DNA from: Rhodopseudomonas sp. BR0M22
Lineage (GTDB): Bacteria; Pseudomonadota; Alphaproteobacteria; Rhizobiales; Xanthobacteraceae
DNA: 64,000 nucleotides
Assembly (NCBI RefSeq): GCF_010907035.1
Contig: NZ_QUMK01000010.1
Coordinates: 1 to 64,000, forward strand
Direction of reading: 5' to 3'
Below the pieces are notes generated by a model. It was not told the DNA's origin and did not search any database. It worked only from the letters and a program-made list of their open reading frames with translations. Made by a program: the position numbers and the translations under genes. Shown here one piece after another: positions 51,415 through 59,732 of the stretch. Numbering within the stretch: the stretch's first letter is position 1; each line of letters opens with the position of its first letter.

Positions 51415-53688
51415 TTAGTTCTTGCGCGCGGCCGGCGCGTCGCTCGACGCAGCCGCCAGGCTGTCGGTGAATCCCGCCCCGTCCGACGAGACTTTGCGTC
51501 CGGTCTGGGCGGGTGTCGCAGCCGGACCTGTATCGAGCGAATGGAAGGTCTGGTCGAGCATTTTTTCGACACGCACCAGGATCTCGGCGCCGCGCCGTGT
51601 CAGCACCGGCGGCGCCTGCTTGACGTCTGCGGTCTCGGCGCCGGTGGGGCGTGTGCCGGGCTCTGCCGGCAGCTTCTCGCCCATGCCGACGCCGGCCAGC
51701 TCTTTGACCTCCACGCCCTGATGCGCGGCGGTCATAATGTCGTGCCAGGTCTGGGCCGGCAGCGAGCCGCCGGTCATCCGGTTGGTCGGCGAGTAGTCGT
51801 CGTTGCCGTACCACACCGCGCAGGCGAAATTGCCGGTGTAGCCGACGAACCAGGCGTCGCGATAATTGTTGGTGGTGCCGGTCTTACCGGCGGCCGGAAT
51901 GCCGTCGAGGCGGGCGCGGCGCGCGGTGCCCTCGGTGACCACGTGGCTCATCATCCCGGCCATGTCGGCGGCGATGTTGGCCGGGATCGCCCGCTTCGGC
52001 TGCGGGCCGTCGCGGTCCCAGCGCCACACCAGATCGCCGGCGCCGGTGCGGATTTCCAGCACCGCATGCGGGGTCACCGCAATGCCCTTGTTGGGGAAGG
52101 TGACGTAGGCCACCGCGTGCTCGACGACGGTGACTTCGTCGGCGCCGATCGGCAGCGACGGCGTGTCCGGCAGCGGCGCGGTGAGGCCGAAGCGGCGCGC
52201 CACCTCGACGATCTTGGCGCGGCCCTTCTTGGCCGAGTCCCACTGGTTCTTCGGATTGCCGCCGATCGCGATCGACAGCTTCACCGGCACGACGTTGATC
52301 GAGCGGGTGATCGCCTGGGTCAGCGTCACCGAACCGGAATAGGAGTGGCCATAGTTCTGCGGGCACCAGTTGCCGAGGCAGACCGGGCCGTCGACCACGA
52401 TCGAGTTCGGCTTGAAGCCGTTGAGCAGAGCGGTGGTGTAGACGTAAGGCTTGAACGACGAGCCGGGCTGGCGATAGGCGTCGACCGCGCGGTTGAACTG
52501 ACTGGCGCCGTAGTCGCGGCCGCCGACCATGGCGCGGACGCCGCCGTCGAGATCGGCCACGACCGTCGCCGCCTGGGTCGCGTGGTAATCGCGCCCGAAC
52601 TGGCGGAGCTGGTTCTCGATCGCACCCTCGGCGGCGCGCTGCACGTTCATGTCGATCGCGGTGCGAACCACGAACACGCGTTCAGTGTACGACTTCGGGA
52701 AAGTGTCGACGATCTTGCGGACCTCGTCGAACGCCCAGTCGAGATAGTAGTTCGGCGAATTCTCGTCGCGGCGGTCGACCACCGAGGCCGGATTGCGCCG
52801 GGCGCCGAACACCTGGCCCTCGGTCATGAAGCCGGCGTCGACCAGATTGTCGAGCACCTGGTTGGCGCGGGCACGCGCCGCCGGCAGGTTGATGTGCGGA
52901 GCGTATTTGGTCGGCGCCTTGAACAGGCCGGCGAGCATCGCCGCCTCGGCGAGGTTGATGTCGCGCACCGACTTGTTGAAGTAGAAATGCGCCGCACCGT
53001 CGGCGCCGAAGGTGCCGCCGCCCATATAGGCGCGGTCGAGATACAGCTTCAGGATCTCGTTCTTGGTCAGCCGGGTTTCCAGCCAGATCGCCAGGAACGC
53101 TTCGTTGATCTTGCGTTCGAGCGTGCGCTCGTTGGACAGGAACAGGTTCTTGGCGAGCTGCTGGCTGATCGAGGAGCCACCCTGGCGCACGCCGCCGGCC
53201 TGGGCGTTGGTCACCAGCGCGCGCAGCGTGCCGGCGACGTCGATGCCGAAATGGTCGTAGAACCGCCGGTCCTCGGTGGCGAGGGTGGCCTTGATCAGAT
53301 TGTCAGGAAAGTCTTCGAGCGGGATCGCGTCGTTGTGTTTGATGCCGCGGCTGCCGATCGGATTACCGTAGCGGTCCAGAAACGTGACGGCGAGGTCAGA
53401 CTTCTTCAGCCAGTCCTCGTCGGCGGTTTCGCGAAACGCCGGCTGCGCCAGCGCCAGCAGTGCGATCAGGCCGAGCAGGCCGATCGAGGCGGCTTCCGAC
53501 AGCGGCTCGATGAACACCCAGCGCTTCCAGCCGCCGACATAGAAGCGGTCCATATAGGTCGAGAACCGCTCCCACAGTTCTCGGATACCGACGGCTGAGG
53601 AGAACAGCGTCGAATCGAGGCGAGCGTCGAGATCCAGAAACCAGTTCCGGACCCGCTGCTTCCAATTGTCTGGCAGAATCTTCGGCAC
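51415..53688 (-). CDS. class A penicillin-binding protein (transglycosylase/transpeptidase, PBP1A-like)
   Basis: The 757-residue bifunctional peptidoglycan synthase has one membrane helix near 67-90 (ASIGLLGLIALLALAQP). The GT51 domain has the catalytic ATEDRRFYDHFGID and QGGSSISQQLAKNLFLSNER. The transpeptidase domain has SxxK in PGSSFKPYVYTTALL, SxN in ITRSINVVPVKL and KTGT in AAGKTGTTNNYRDAWF. It ends in a Pro/Thr/Ala-rich tail. Its gene is divergent from ycgN. Confidence 0.95.
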   Translation of the reverse strand: MPKILPDNWKQRVRNWFLDLDARLDSTLFSSAVGIRELWERFSTYMDRFYVGGWKRWVFIEPLSEAASIGLLGLIALLALAQPAFRETADEDWLKKSDLAVTFLDRYGNPIGSRGIKHNDAIPLEDFPDNLIKATLATEDRRFYDHFGIDVAGTLRALVTNAQAGGVRQGGSSISQQLAKNLFLSNERTLERKINEAFLAIWLETRLTKNEILKLYLDRAYMGGGTFGADGAAHFYFNKSVRDINLAEAAMLAGLFKAPTKYAPHINLPAARARANQVLDNLVDAGFMTEGQVFGARRNPASVVDRRDENSPNYYLDWAFDEVRKIVDTFPKSYTERVFVVRTAIDMNVQRAAEGAIENQLRQFGRDYHATQAATVVADLDGGVRAMVGGRDYGASQFNRAVDAYRQPGSSFKPYVYTTALLNGFKPNSIVVDGPVCLGNWCPQNYGHSYSGSVTLTQAITRSINVVPVKLSIAIGGNPKNQWDSAKKGRAKIVEVARRFGLTAPLPDTPSLPIGADEVTVVEHAVAYVTFPNKGIAVTPHAVLEIRTGAGDLVWRWDRDGPQPKRAIPANIAADMAGMMSHVVTEGTARRARLDGIPAAGKTGTTNNYRDAWFVGYTGNFACAVWYGNDDYSPTNRMTGGSLPAQTWHDIMTAAHQGVEVKELAGVGMGEKLPAEPGTRPTGAETADVKQAPPVLTRRGAEILVRVEKMLDQTFHSLDTGPAATPAQTGRKVSSDGAGFTDSLAAASSDAPAARKN

Positions 53689-53956
53689 CGGGTTCGACCA
53701 ATCACATCAGCACGCCGCACAGGCGCTGTTCGTCTTGCGCAATGTTGCGGCGATCGCAAGGCGAGGCGACAGGCTTCGGGAATCTGATTCGTTGTAGCCG
53801 AGCATGCCCGATAAACCAATGGTGGTGCAGGGATTTTTCGGCGCCTCCGGGGGGCGGGGCAGCGGTTCCGCATGCCGCCATACCGGCTAAGCGCTTGCGC
53901 CGCCGGGCAAACTCCTCCTAGAACGGCGCTTCATCGCCGCAAAGCAGCATTCAGGT

Positions 53957-54469
53957 ATGACCGCGCGCCCCAAGAAGCCGTCGGCCCAGGACGGTTTCTT
54001 CTGGAAGACCAAGACGTTGGAACAGCTCTCGCCGACCGAGTGGGAGAGCCTGTGCGACGGCTGCGCGCGCTGCTGCCTGGAAAAGCTCGAGGACGAGGAC
54101 TCCGGGCGGATCTATTTCACCGAGGTCGGCTGCCGGCTGCTCGATGCGGGCGCCTGCGCCTGCCAGGACTATCCGAACCGGTCGGACCGGGTGCCGGACT
54201 GCGTGCGGCTCACTCCGAAAGAGGTTCGCGAGCTGACCTGGCTGCCGCCGAGCTGCGCCTACAAGCTCGTCGCCGAGGGGCGTGACCTGTACTGGTGGCA
54301 CCCGCTGATCTCCGGCGATCCGAACACCGTGCACGAGGCCGGGGTCTCGGTGCGCGGGCGGGTGGAGCGGACCGAGACCGAGGTCCCGGTCGAGGAACTC
54401 GAAGATCACATCGTGTCGTGGCCGGCCCTGCTGCCGAAGCGCGCCAAGCTGAAACAACGGCCGAGGTAG
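53957..54469 (+). CDS. UPF0260 / YcgN-family Cys-rich protein
   Basis: The 170-residue protein has the clustered cysteines of YcgN/YkgJ-type proteins: [13 protein letters not shown] near 31-40, [16 protein letters not shown] near 56-70 and DCVRLTP. It continues [20 protein letters not shown] and [16 protein letters not shown]. The Cys set could hold zinc or an Fe-S centre. Function unknown. It is followed 55 bases later by the TSUP gene. Confidence 0.9.
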   Translation: MTARPKKPSAQDGFFWKTKTLEQLSPTEWESLCDGCARCCLEKLEDEDSGRIYFTEVGCRLLDAGACACQDYPNRSDRVPDCVRLTPKEVRELTWLPPSCAYKLVAEGRDLYWWHPLISGDPNTVHEAGVSVRGRVERTETEVPVEELEDHIVSWPALLPKRAKLKQRPR

Positions 54470-54524
54470 CTCCGCTGCTCTCGCCGCCGGCGGCGCCCGC
54501 CGCTGCTTCTGACGAAGGACTTGC

Positions 54525-55268
54525 ATGACCGCGCTGATCATCATCGCCGTCGCCGGCCTGTGGGCCGGCGTTCAGAACACGCTCGCGGGCGGCGGGTCGT
54601 TTGTGACCCTCCCGGCGCTGCTGTTCGCCGGGATGACGCCGCTGTCGGCGAATATCACCTCGACGGTCGCGCTGTTTCCCGGCCAGCTCGCATCCGGCTA
54701 CGCCGGCCGCGGCATGGTCCGCGGCGTCGGCGAGGTCAGCTTCCGGGCGCTGGTGTTCACCAGCCTCGCCGGTGGTGCGGCCGGTGCGCTGCTGCTCTTG
54801 ATCACGCCGCCGACGGTGTTCGCCAAGATGATCCCGTGGCTGGTGCTGTTCGCCACCGCGATGTTCGCCTGGGGCAGCTTCGGCCGCAAACCGACCGCGC
54901 AAGCCGGGCAGGTCGGCGCGCCGGTGCTGATCGGCATTCAGTTTTTGATCTCGATCTATGGCGGTTACTTCGGCGGCGGCATCGGCTTTCTGATGATGGC
55001 GGCGCTGTCGATCGCCGGCATGACGGCGCGCAACGCCGGCGCCACCAAGAATGCGCTGGCGGCGGCGATGAACGCCTCGGCGGTGGCGATGTTCGCGTTC
55101 TCGCCCGAGGTGAAGTGGCTGGAGGCGCTGGTGCTCGCGGTGTCCTCGACCGTCGGTTACTTGCTCGGCGTCTGGGTGCTGCGCCGGGTCAACGAAACCA
55201 TGCTCAGAATCGGCGTCGTCGTGCTCGGCCTCGCGCTGACGATCGGGCTGTTCTGGCGGCAGATGTAG
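54525..55268 (+). CDS. TSUP (TauE/SafE) family sulfite/anion transporter
   Basis: The 247-residue membrane protein has about seven to eight helices (MTALIIIAVAGLWAGVQNTL at the start, IGVVVLGLALTIGLFWRQ at the end). It has the duplicated TSUP motif GVQNTLAGGGSFVTLPALLF and, in the second half, GGYFGGGIGFLMMAALSIAG. The family moves sulfite, sulfoacetate and related anions or takes up related compounds. The substrate is not predictable. Second gene after ycgN. Confidence 0.87.
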   Translation: MTALIIIAVAGLWAGVQNTLAGGGSFVTLPALLFAGMTPLSANITSTVALFPGQLASGYAGRGMVRGVGEVSFRALVFTSLAGGAAGALLLLITPPTVFAKMIPWLVLFATAMFAWGSFGRKPTAQAGQVGAPVLIGIQFLISIYGGYFGGGIGFLMMAALSIAGMTARNAGATKNALAAAMNASAVAMFAFSPEVKWLEALVLAVSSTVGYLLGVWVLRRVNETMLRIGVVVLGLALTIGLFWRQM

Positions 55269-55561
55269 CCGGCCAATGCCGGTTACTGATCCAGTACCGG
55301 TATCCAAACTTCATTGGTGACTCATCGGTGATGCACGGAGCTTGTTCGCGCTTGCGAACGAGCCCGTCGCGCGTGCCGAAACACGCGCCAACTTATTCGT
55401 TGCCAAGGCAACTGATCTGTGAGAATTGTTCTGAACAAGAGCGACCCAGTCGCCGGTTTTGGGGAGGAGACATGCTCGGCAGCACAGCGGCCGGCTATCG
55501 CGGAGTCGCGTCCGCGATCAGGCGCAAGCAGGATGCACGGCGTGGAGCGCTGCGTCTCGGC
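55269..55561. other. intergenic region, possibly with a gene remnant
   Basis: This 293-base gap lies between the TSUP gene and the MarR gene end. A short dyad, GTTGCC-AA-GGCAAC, lies at 55399-55412. GGGGAGGAGAC directly before an ATG at 55472 is an excellent ribosome site. However, the frame that follows (MLGSTAAGYRGVASAIRRK) runs only into antisense of marR, so it may be the start of a deleted gene. No RNA gene seen. Confidence 0.35.
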
Positions 55562-56077
55562 TCAGGCGGTTTCGCCGGTGACCGCGCCGAGGTTGTTGTG
55601 CAGCCGGCGCAACAGATCGATCAGCACTTCCTGCTCGTCCGCACTCAGGCACGACATCAGCTTCCGTTCGCGCTCCAGCGCGGCGACGATCACCTTGTCG
55701 TGGGTGGCGCGACCCTTTCCGGTCAGCGAGATCGAATGCGTGCGGGCGTCGTTCGGATCGACGCGGATGGTGATCAGCCCGCGCGACTGCATGTCGGACA
55801 GCGTGCGGCTGACCGGTCCCTTGTTGAAGCCGATCACCTGACAGATCCGCGCCGCCGAAATGCCGGGCTCGATCGCCAGCAGCGACATGATCCGCCATTC
55901 CGTGACGTTGACGCCGAAATTGCCCTGATAGAACGCCGTGGCGCTGTTCGACAGCTTGTTGGCGATGAAGGTGATGAACGCCGGAACGTAACGCTCCAGA
56001 TCGAGCGTAAGGCCTTCCGGGCTCGGCGCGGCCGCGGCAGATCGCCGGGATTTTGGCGGACGGGATGCACCAGTCAT
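55562..56077 (-). CDS. MarR-family transcriptional regulator
   Basis: The 171-residue winged-helix protein has the MarR core VTEWRIMSLLAIEPGISAAR, recognition region ICQVIGFNKGPVSRTLSDMQ and wing RGLITIRVDPNDARTHSISL. Start ATG 56077 gives a normal length; the extension to 56191 overlaps the promoter of the P450. Divergent from the P450-ferredoxin genes, with a perfect 8-bp dyad between them, so it most likely controls them in response to an aromatic acid. Confidence 0.88.
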   Translation of the reverse strand: MTGASRPPKSRRSAAAAPSPEGLTLDLERYVPAFITFIANKLSNSATAFYQGNFGVNVTEWRIMSLLAIEPGISAARICQVIGFNKGPVSRTLSDMQSRGLITIRVDPNDARTHSISLTGKGRATHDKVIVAALERERKLMSCLSADEQEVLIDLLRRLHNNLGAVTGETA

Positions 56078-56081
56078 GGGG

Positions 56082-56110
56082 ATGTCGGCTGCGAATGCAT
56101 GCGCCGACAT
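56082..56110. promoter_or_regulatory. inverted-repeat operator between marR and the P450 gene
   Basis: ATGTCGGC (56082-56089) and GCCGACAT (56103-56110) form a perfect dyad with a 13-base spacer, in the 79-base gap between the divergent marR and P450 genes. Position and symmetry fit a MarR-type operator controlling both. The spacer makes the centre-to-centre distance 21 bases, two helical turns. Confidence 0.6.
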
Positions 56111-56156
56111 AAGGACATGCCACGGCATTTCACAAGTGGCGATTGAGGAGGACAAC

Positions 56157-57395
56157 ATGACCACGGCTCCCTCATCGGTGCCGGTTACCACGCCGTCCCA
56201 CGACGGCGTCGGTGTTCCGCATCTCGGTATCGATCCGTTCGCGCTGGACTACTTCGCCGATCCCTATCCGGAGCAGGAGACGCTGCGCGAGGCGGGTCCG
56301 GTGGTCTATCTCGACAAGTGGAGCGTCTATGGCGTCGCGCGTTACGCCGAGGTCTATGCGGTGCTCAACGATCCGCTCACCTTCTGCTCCAGCCGCGGGG
56401 TCGGCCTGAGCGATTTCAAGAAGGAGAAGCCGTGGCGGCCGCCGAGCCTGATCCTCGAGGCCGATCCGCCGGCGCATACCCGCACCCGCGCGGTGCTGAG
56501 CAAGGTGCTGTCGCCGGCGACGATGAAGCGGCTGCGCGACGGCTTCGCGGCGGCGGCGGACGCCAAGATCGACGAGCTGCTGGGTCGCGGCGGCAATATC
56601 GATGCGATCGCCGATCTTGCCGAGGCCTATCCCTTGTCGGTGTTTCCCGATGCGATGGGCTTGAAGCAGGAGGGGCGCGAGAATCTGCTGCCCTATGCGG
56701 GTCTCGTGTTCAACGCGTTCGGACCGCCGAACGAATTGCGGCAGAGCGCGATCGAACGCTCGGCGCCGCATCAGGCCTATGTGGCCGAGCAGTGCCAGCG
56801 GCCGAACCTCGCGCCTGGCGGGTTCGGGGCCTGTATTCACGCCTTCAGCGACACCGGCGAGATCACGCCCGAGGAGGCCCCGCTGCTGGTGCGGTCGCTG
56901 CTCTCGGCGGGCCTCGACACCACCGTCAACGGCATCGCGGCGGCGGTGTACTGCCTGGCGCGTTTTCCGGACGAGTTCGCGCGGCTGCGCGCCGATGCGT
57001 CGCTGGCCCGCAACGCCTTCGAAGAAGCGGTGCGGTTCGAGAGTCCGGTGCAGACCTTCTTCCGCACCACGACGCGTGACGTCGAACTTGCAGGCGCCAC
57101 GATCGGCGAGGGGGAGAAGGTGCTGATGTTCCTCGGCTCCGCCAATCGCGATCCGCGGCGCTGGGACGATCCGGACCGCTACGACATCACTCGCAAGACC
57201 TCGGGCCATGTCGGCTTCGGCTCGGGCGTGCACATGTGCGTCGGTCAGCTCGTCGCCCGGCTCGAGGGTGAGGTGGTGCTCGCCGCGCTGGCGCGGAAGG
57301 TCAAGGCGATCGAGATCGCCGGGCCTTTGAAGCGCCGCTTCAACAACACGCTGCGCGGGCTGGAAAACCTGCCGATCCAACTGACGCCTGCCTGA
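56157..57395 (+). CDS. cytochrome P450, CYP199A2-type (aromatic acid monooxygenase)
   Basis: The 412-residue P450 starts MTTAPSSVPVTTPSHDGVGV, nearly the sequence I recall for R. palustris CYP199A2, an enzyme that oxidises para-substituted benzoates such as 4-methoxybenzoate. The heme Cys is at 361 in GFGSGVHMCVGQL, the I-helix acid-threonine pair is Asp254-Thr255 in GLDTTVNG, and ExxR appears in FEEAVRFESP. It is soluble. ATG 56157 follows GAGGAGGACAAC. The [2Fe-2S] ferredoxin partner starts nine bases after its stop. Confidence 0.95.
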   Translation: MTTAPSSVPVTTPSHDGVGVPHLGIDPFALDYFADPYPEQETLREAGPVVYLDKWSVYGVARYAEVYAVLNDPLTFCSSRGVGLSDFKKEKPWRPPSLILEADPPAHTRTRAVLSKVLSPATMKRLRDGFAAAADAKIDELLGRGGNIDAIADLAEAYPLSVFPDAMGLKQEGRENLLPYAGLVFNAFGPPNELRQSAIERSAPHQAYVAEQCQRPNLAPGGFGACIHAFSDTGEITPEEAPLLVRSLLSAGLDTTVNGIAAAVYCLARFPDEFARLRADASLARNAFEEAVRFESPVQTFFRTTTRDVELAGATIGEGEKVLMFLGSANRDPRRWDDPDRYDITRKTSGHVGFGSGVHMCVGQLVARLEGEVVLAALARKVKAIEIAGPLKRRFNNTLRGLENLPIQLTPA

Positions 57396-57404
57396 GAGAG
57401 CACC

Positions 57405-57725
57405 ATGCCGAATATCACGTTCATTCTTCCCGATGGCGAACGCCGCACCGCCGAGGCCGCGGTCGGCGACACCGCGATGTATGCCGCGCTGAGCCTGGGG
57501 CTCGACGGCATCGTTGCCGAATGCGGCGGCAACGCCGTCTGCGCAACCTGCCACGTCTATGTCGACGAGGGGCTGAGCAAGCTGCCGCCGGTCGACGGCA
57601 ACGAGGACGATCTGCTCGACGGCACGGCCGCCGAGCGGCTGCCGAACAGCCGGCTGTCATGCCAGATCAAGCTGACCGACGACCTCGACGGGCTGGTGGT
57701 GCGGATTCCGGACCGGCAGTTCTAG
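57405..57725 (+). CDS. pux: [2Fe-2S] ferredoxin, palustrisredoxin-type
   Basis: The 106-residue adrenodoxin/putidaredoxin-type ferredoxin has cluster ligands Cys40, Cys46, Cys49 (ECGGNAVCATCHVYV) and Cys86 (NSRLSCQIKL). It passes electrons from an NADH-dependent ferredoxin reductase to the P450. The reductase gene is not in this window. It is directly downstream of the P450 in the same operon. The symbol pux is the one used for the CYP199A2 partner. Confidence 0.95.
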   Translation: MPNITFILPDGERRTAEAAVGDTAMYAALSLGLDGIVAECGGNAVCATCHVYVDEGLSKLPPVDGNEDDLLDGTAAERLPNSRLSCQIKLTDDLDGLVVRIPDRQF

Positions 57726-57805
57726 ACGATTAGTTCCGAGACCACCGTCGCTGGCAACGACCGGCGGCGTCACCAAACGAACAACATCATCTCAGGGAGA
57801 GAGAC

Positions 57806-59020
57806 ATGACCATCACCAAGGGCCTGCTCGGCCTCGCGGCCGCGTGCCTGTTGTGCGGCACCGCCAACGCCGAGATCTCCGGAAACGTCGTGCGCGTCGG
57901 CGTGCTCAACGACATTTCCGGCATTTTCCAGGATACCAACGGCATGGGCTCGGTGGAAGCGGCGCGGATGGCCGCCGAAGACTTCGCCGGCGGCGGCAAG
58001 AACCTCAAGGTCGAGATCGTCTATTCCGATCACCAGAACAAGGCCGATGTCGGCAACGCCATCGCCCGCCGCTGGCTCGACAATGAGGGCGTCGATGCCA
58101 TCGTCGACGTGCCGAATTCGGCGGTCGGGCTGTCGATCAACACGCTGCTGCGCGGCACCAAGATGACGTTCCTGGCGTCGTCGACGGCGAGCTCCGATCT
58201 CACCGGCAAGGCCTGCTCGCCCAACACCATCCAGTGGGTCAACGACACCTGGGCGACCGGCAACACCACCGCCGCTGCGATGATGCAGCGTGGCGGCAAG
58301 GATTGGTACTTCATCACGGTGGACTATGCGCTCGGCAAGGGCATCGAAGCCGAAGCCGCCAAGTACATCGAGGCGCATGGCGGCAAGGTGCTCGGCTCCG
58401 CCAAGCATCCGCTCGGTACGTCGGACTTCGCCTCGTTCCTGCTGCAGGCGCAATCTTCGAAGGCCGGCGTGATCGGCCTCGCCAATGCCGGCGGCGACAC
58501 CATCAACAGCGTCAAGCAGGCGGCCGAATTCGGCATCCAGCAGAGCGGGCAGAAGCTGGTCGCGTTCCTATTGTTCATCAACGACATCCACGGCATGGGC
58601 CTGAAGGTGGCGCAGGGCCTGCAGCTGATGGAGGCGTTCTATTGGGACACGAACGATGACACGCGCGCCTTCGCCAAGCGGTTCGCGCAGCGGCCCGGCA
58701 TGAACGGCAAGATGCCGAGCGGCAACCAAGCCGGCGTCTACGCCTCGACCTTGGCCTATCTCAACGCCGTCGCGGCCACCGGAAGCGACGATGCCAAGGA
58801 TGTCGTCCCGCAGATGAAGAAATTCAGCGGCAAGGACAAGCTGTTCGGCGACGTCACCATCCGCCCGGACGGCCGCGTGGTGCATCCGATGTATCTGTTC
58901 GAGGTGAAGAAGCCGGAGGAGTCGAAATATCCTTACGACTACTATCGCCTGGTTTCGACGATCGCCGCCGACAAGGCCTTTCGGCCGATCGCGGAAGGCG
59001 GGTGTGAGCTGGTGAAGTAG
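57806..59020 (+). CDS. ABC-type solute-binding protein (branched-chain/aromatic type)
   Basis: The 404-residue periplasmic protein has a signal peptide (MTITKGLLGLAAACLLCGTA, then NAEI) and a type 1 Periplasmic_6 fold: VVRVGVLNDISGIFQDTNGM, then ARMAAEDFAGGGKNLKVEIV and DHQNKADVGNAIARRWLDNE. R. palustris has many such proteins that bind aromatic acids or fatty acids. Lying 80 bases after pux, it probably brings in the P450 substrate. No permease or ATPase gene follows, so it is an orphan here. The start is preceded by GGGAGAGAGAC. Confidence 0.9.
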   Translation: MTITKGLLGLAAACLLCGTANAEISGNVVRVGVLNDISGIFQDTNGMGSVEAARMAAEDFAGGGKNLKVEIVYSDHQNKADVGNAIARRWLDNEGVDAIVDVPNSAVGLSINTLLRGTKMTFLASSTASSDLTGKACSPNTIQWVNDTWATGNTTAAAMMQRGGKDWYFITVDYALGKGIEAEAAKYIEAHGGKVLGSAKHPLGTSDFASFLLQAQSSKAGVIGLANAGGDTINSVKQAAEFGIQQSGQKLVAFLLFINDIHGMGLKVAQGLQLMEAFYWDTNDDTRAFAKRFAQRPGMNGKMPSGNQAGVYASTLAYLNAVAATGSDDAKDVVPQMKKFSGKDKLFGDVTIRPDGRVVHPMYLFEVKKPEESKYPYDYYRLVSTIAADKAFRPIAEGGCELVK

Positions 59021-59042
59021 TTAGAAGCCGTTGTCTCTCAAC

Positions 59043-59135
59043 GCCGTCATGGCCGGGCTCGTCCCGGCCATCCACGTCTCGCCACGACGCTATGCCGAAG
59101 TTCGTGGATGCCCGGCACAAGGCCGGGCATGACGC
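59043..59135. repeat. long palindromic intergenic repeat (GTCATGGCCGGGC family)
   Basis: GCCGTCATGGCCGGGC...CGGCCATCCACG on the left is mirrored by CGTGGATGCCCGG...GCCGGGCATGACG on the right, with about 25 bases between. A single arm occurs at 30146-30169. Further on, CGCGAAAACGGGGATCCAGTA (near 59180) belongs to another common repeat type. Confidence 0.65.
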
Positions 59136-59229
59136 GGGAAATTTGAGTCGAGCCTACCCCAACCCTAAGCCGTCATCCTCGCGAAAACGGGGATCCAGTA
59201 TTCCAGAGCGATTGTCTTGCTCGCCGAGC

Positions 59230-59448
59230 TAGAGCGGTCCATCGTTTGATTGAACGATCCGACCTTTCCGAAGGCACTGAGTCCTCATCCTGAGGAGCCA
59301 GGCGAAGCCGGGCGTCTCGAAGGATGGGGCAACGCATTGCCTGCGTCACATGGTTCGAGACGGCGCTACGCGCCTCCTCACCATGAGGTTGTGCGTGTGG
59401 CAGGCGGCGTGGATCAGCTCGGATTCTATGACAAACAGAACTGCTCTA
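59230..59448. mobile_element. MITE-like element, copy 2 (219 bp, terminal inverted repeats)
   Basis: The element begins TAGAGCGGT and ends AACTGCTCTA. It is the reverse complement of copy 1 at 44972-45193, nearly identical over about 170 bases from GTCCTCATCCTGAGGAGCCA to CAGAACTGCTCTA. The first 55 bases are less alike. It contains the strong inner dyad ATCGTTTGATTGAACGAT. No transposase. It is located between two operons. Confidence 0.75.
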
Positions 59449-59474
59449 AACAGGCGGCGCTCTGCGATACTGGG

Positions 59475-59495
59475 TCGCCCGGACGAGCCGGGCGA
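59475..59495. repeat. hairpin repeat after the small PepSY-operon gene
   Basis: TCGCCCGG (59475-59482) and CCGGGCGA (59488-59495) form a perfect stem with loop ACGAG, 31 bases past the stop of the minus-strand operon. It has the form of yet another short palindromic repeat and might also serve as a terminator, although no T-run follows on either strand. Confidence 0.5.
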
Positions 59496-59525
59496 TGACG
59501 CATGGTGCGGGGATCACTTGAGGCT

Positions 59526-59732
59526 CTAACGAGGTTCGGCCCGCTTCGGGCCGATCTGCCAATAAACCACAGCCACCGCGACGGGCAAAGCTAGCGCGGC
59601 CCACGACATCCAGTCCCACAGTCCGTCGCCGAGCAGCGCCGTCGTCAGGCCGAGGGCGGTGATGACGCCGATCGCGAGCGGCGCGGCGAAGATCTGCGCG
59701 GTGGTGTGCGAGGCTCTGCGGGGCGGGGTCAT
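59526..59732 (-). CDS. small membrane protein of the siderophore operon
   Basis: The 68-residue protein starts MTPPRRASHTTAQIFAAPLA with two hydrophobic helices (LAIGVITALGLTTALLGDGL; MSWAALALPVAVAVVYWQIG). It overlaps the PepSY gene by four bases and ends the operon receptor-PepSY-small protein. Similar small proteins accompany PepSY genes in other iron clusters, but I recognise no named family. Function unknown. Confidence 0.7.
   Translation of the reverse strand: MTPPRRASHTTAQIFAAPLAIGVITALGLTTALLGDGLWDWMSWAALALPVAVAVVYWQIGPKRAEPR

Noticed and set aside
51229-53598. 789-codon plus-strand open frame
   Set aside because: Antisense shadow of the class A penicillin-binding protein. No protein family resemblance.
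54521-56146. 541-codon plus-strand open frame
   Set aside because: Overlaps the TSUP gene in another frame and then the antisense of marR. Composition is that of a shadow.
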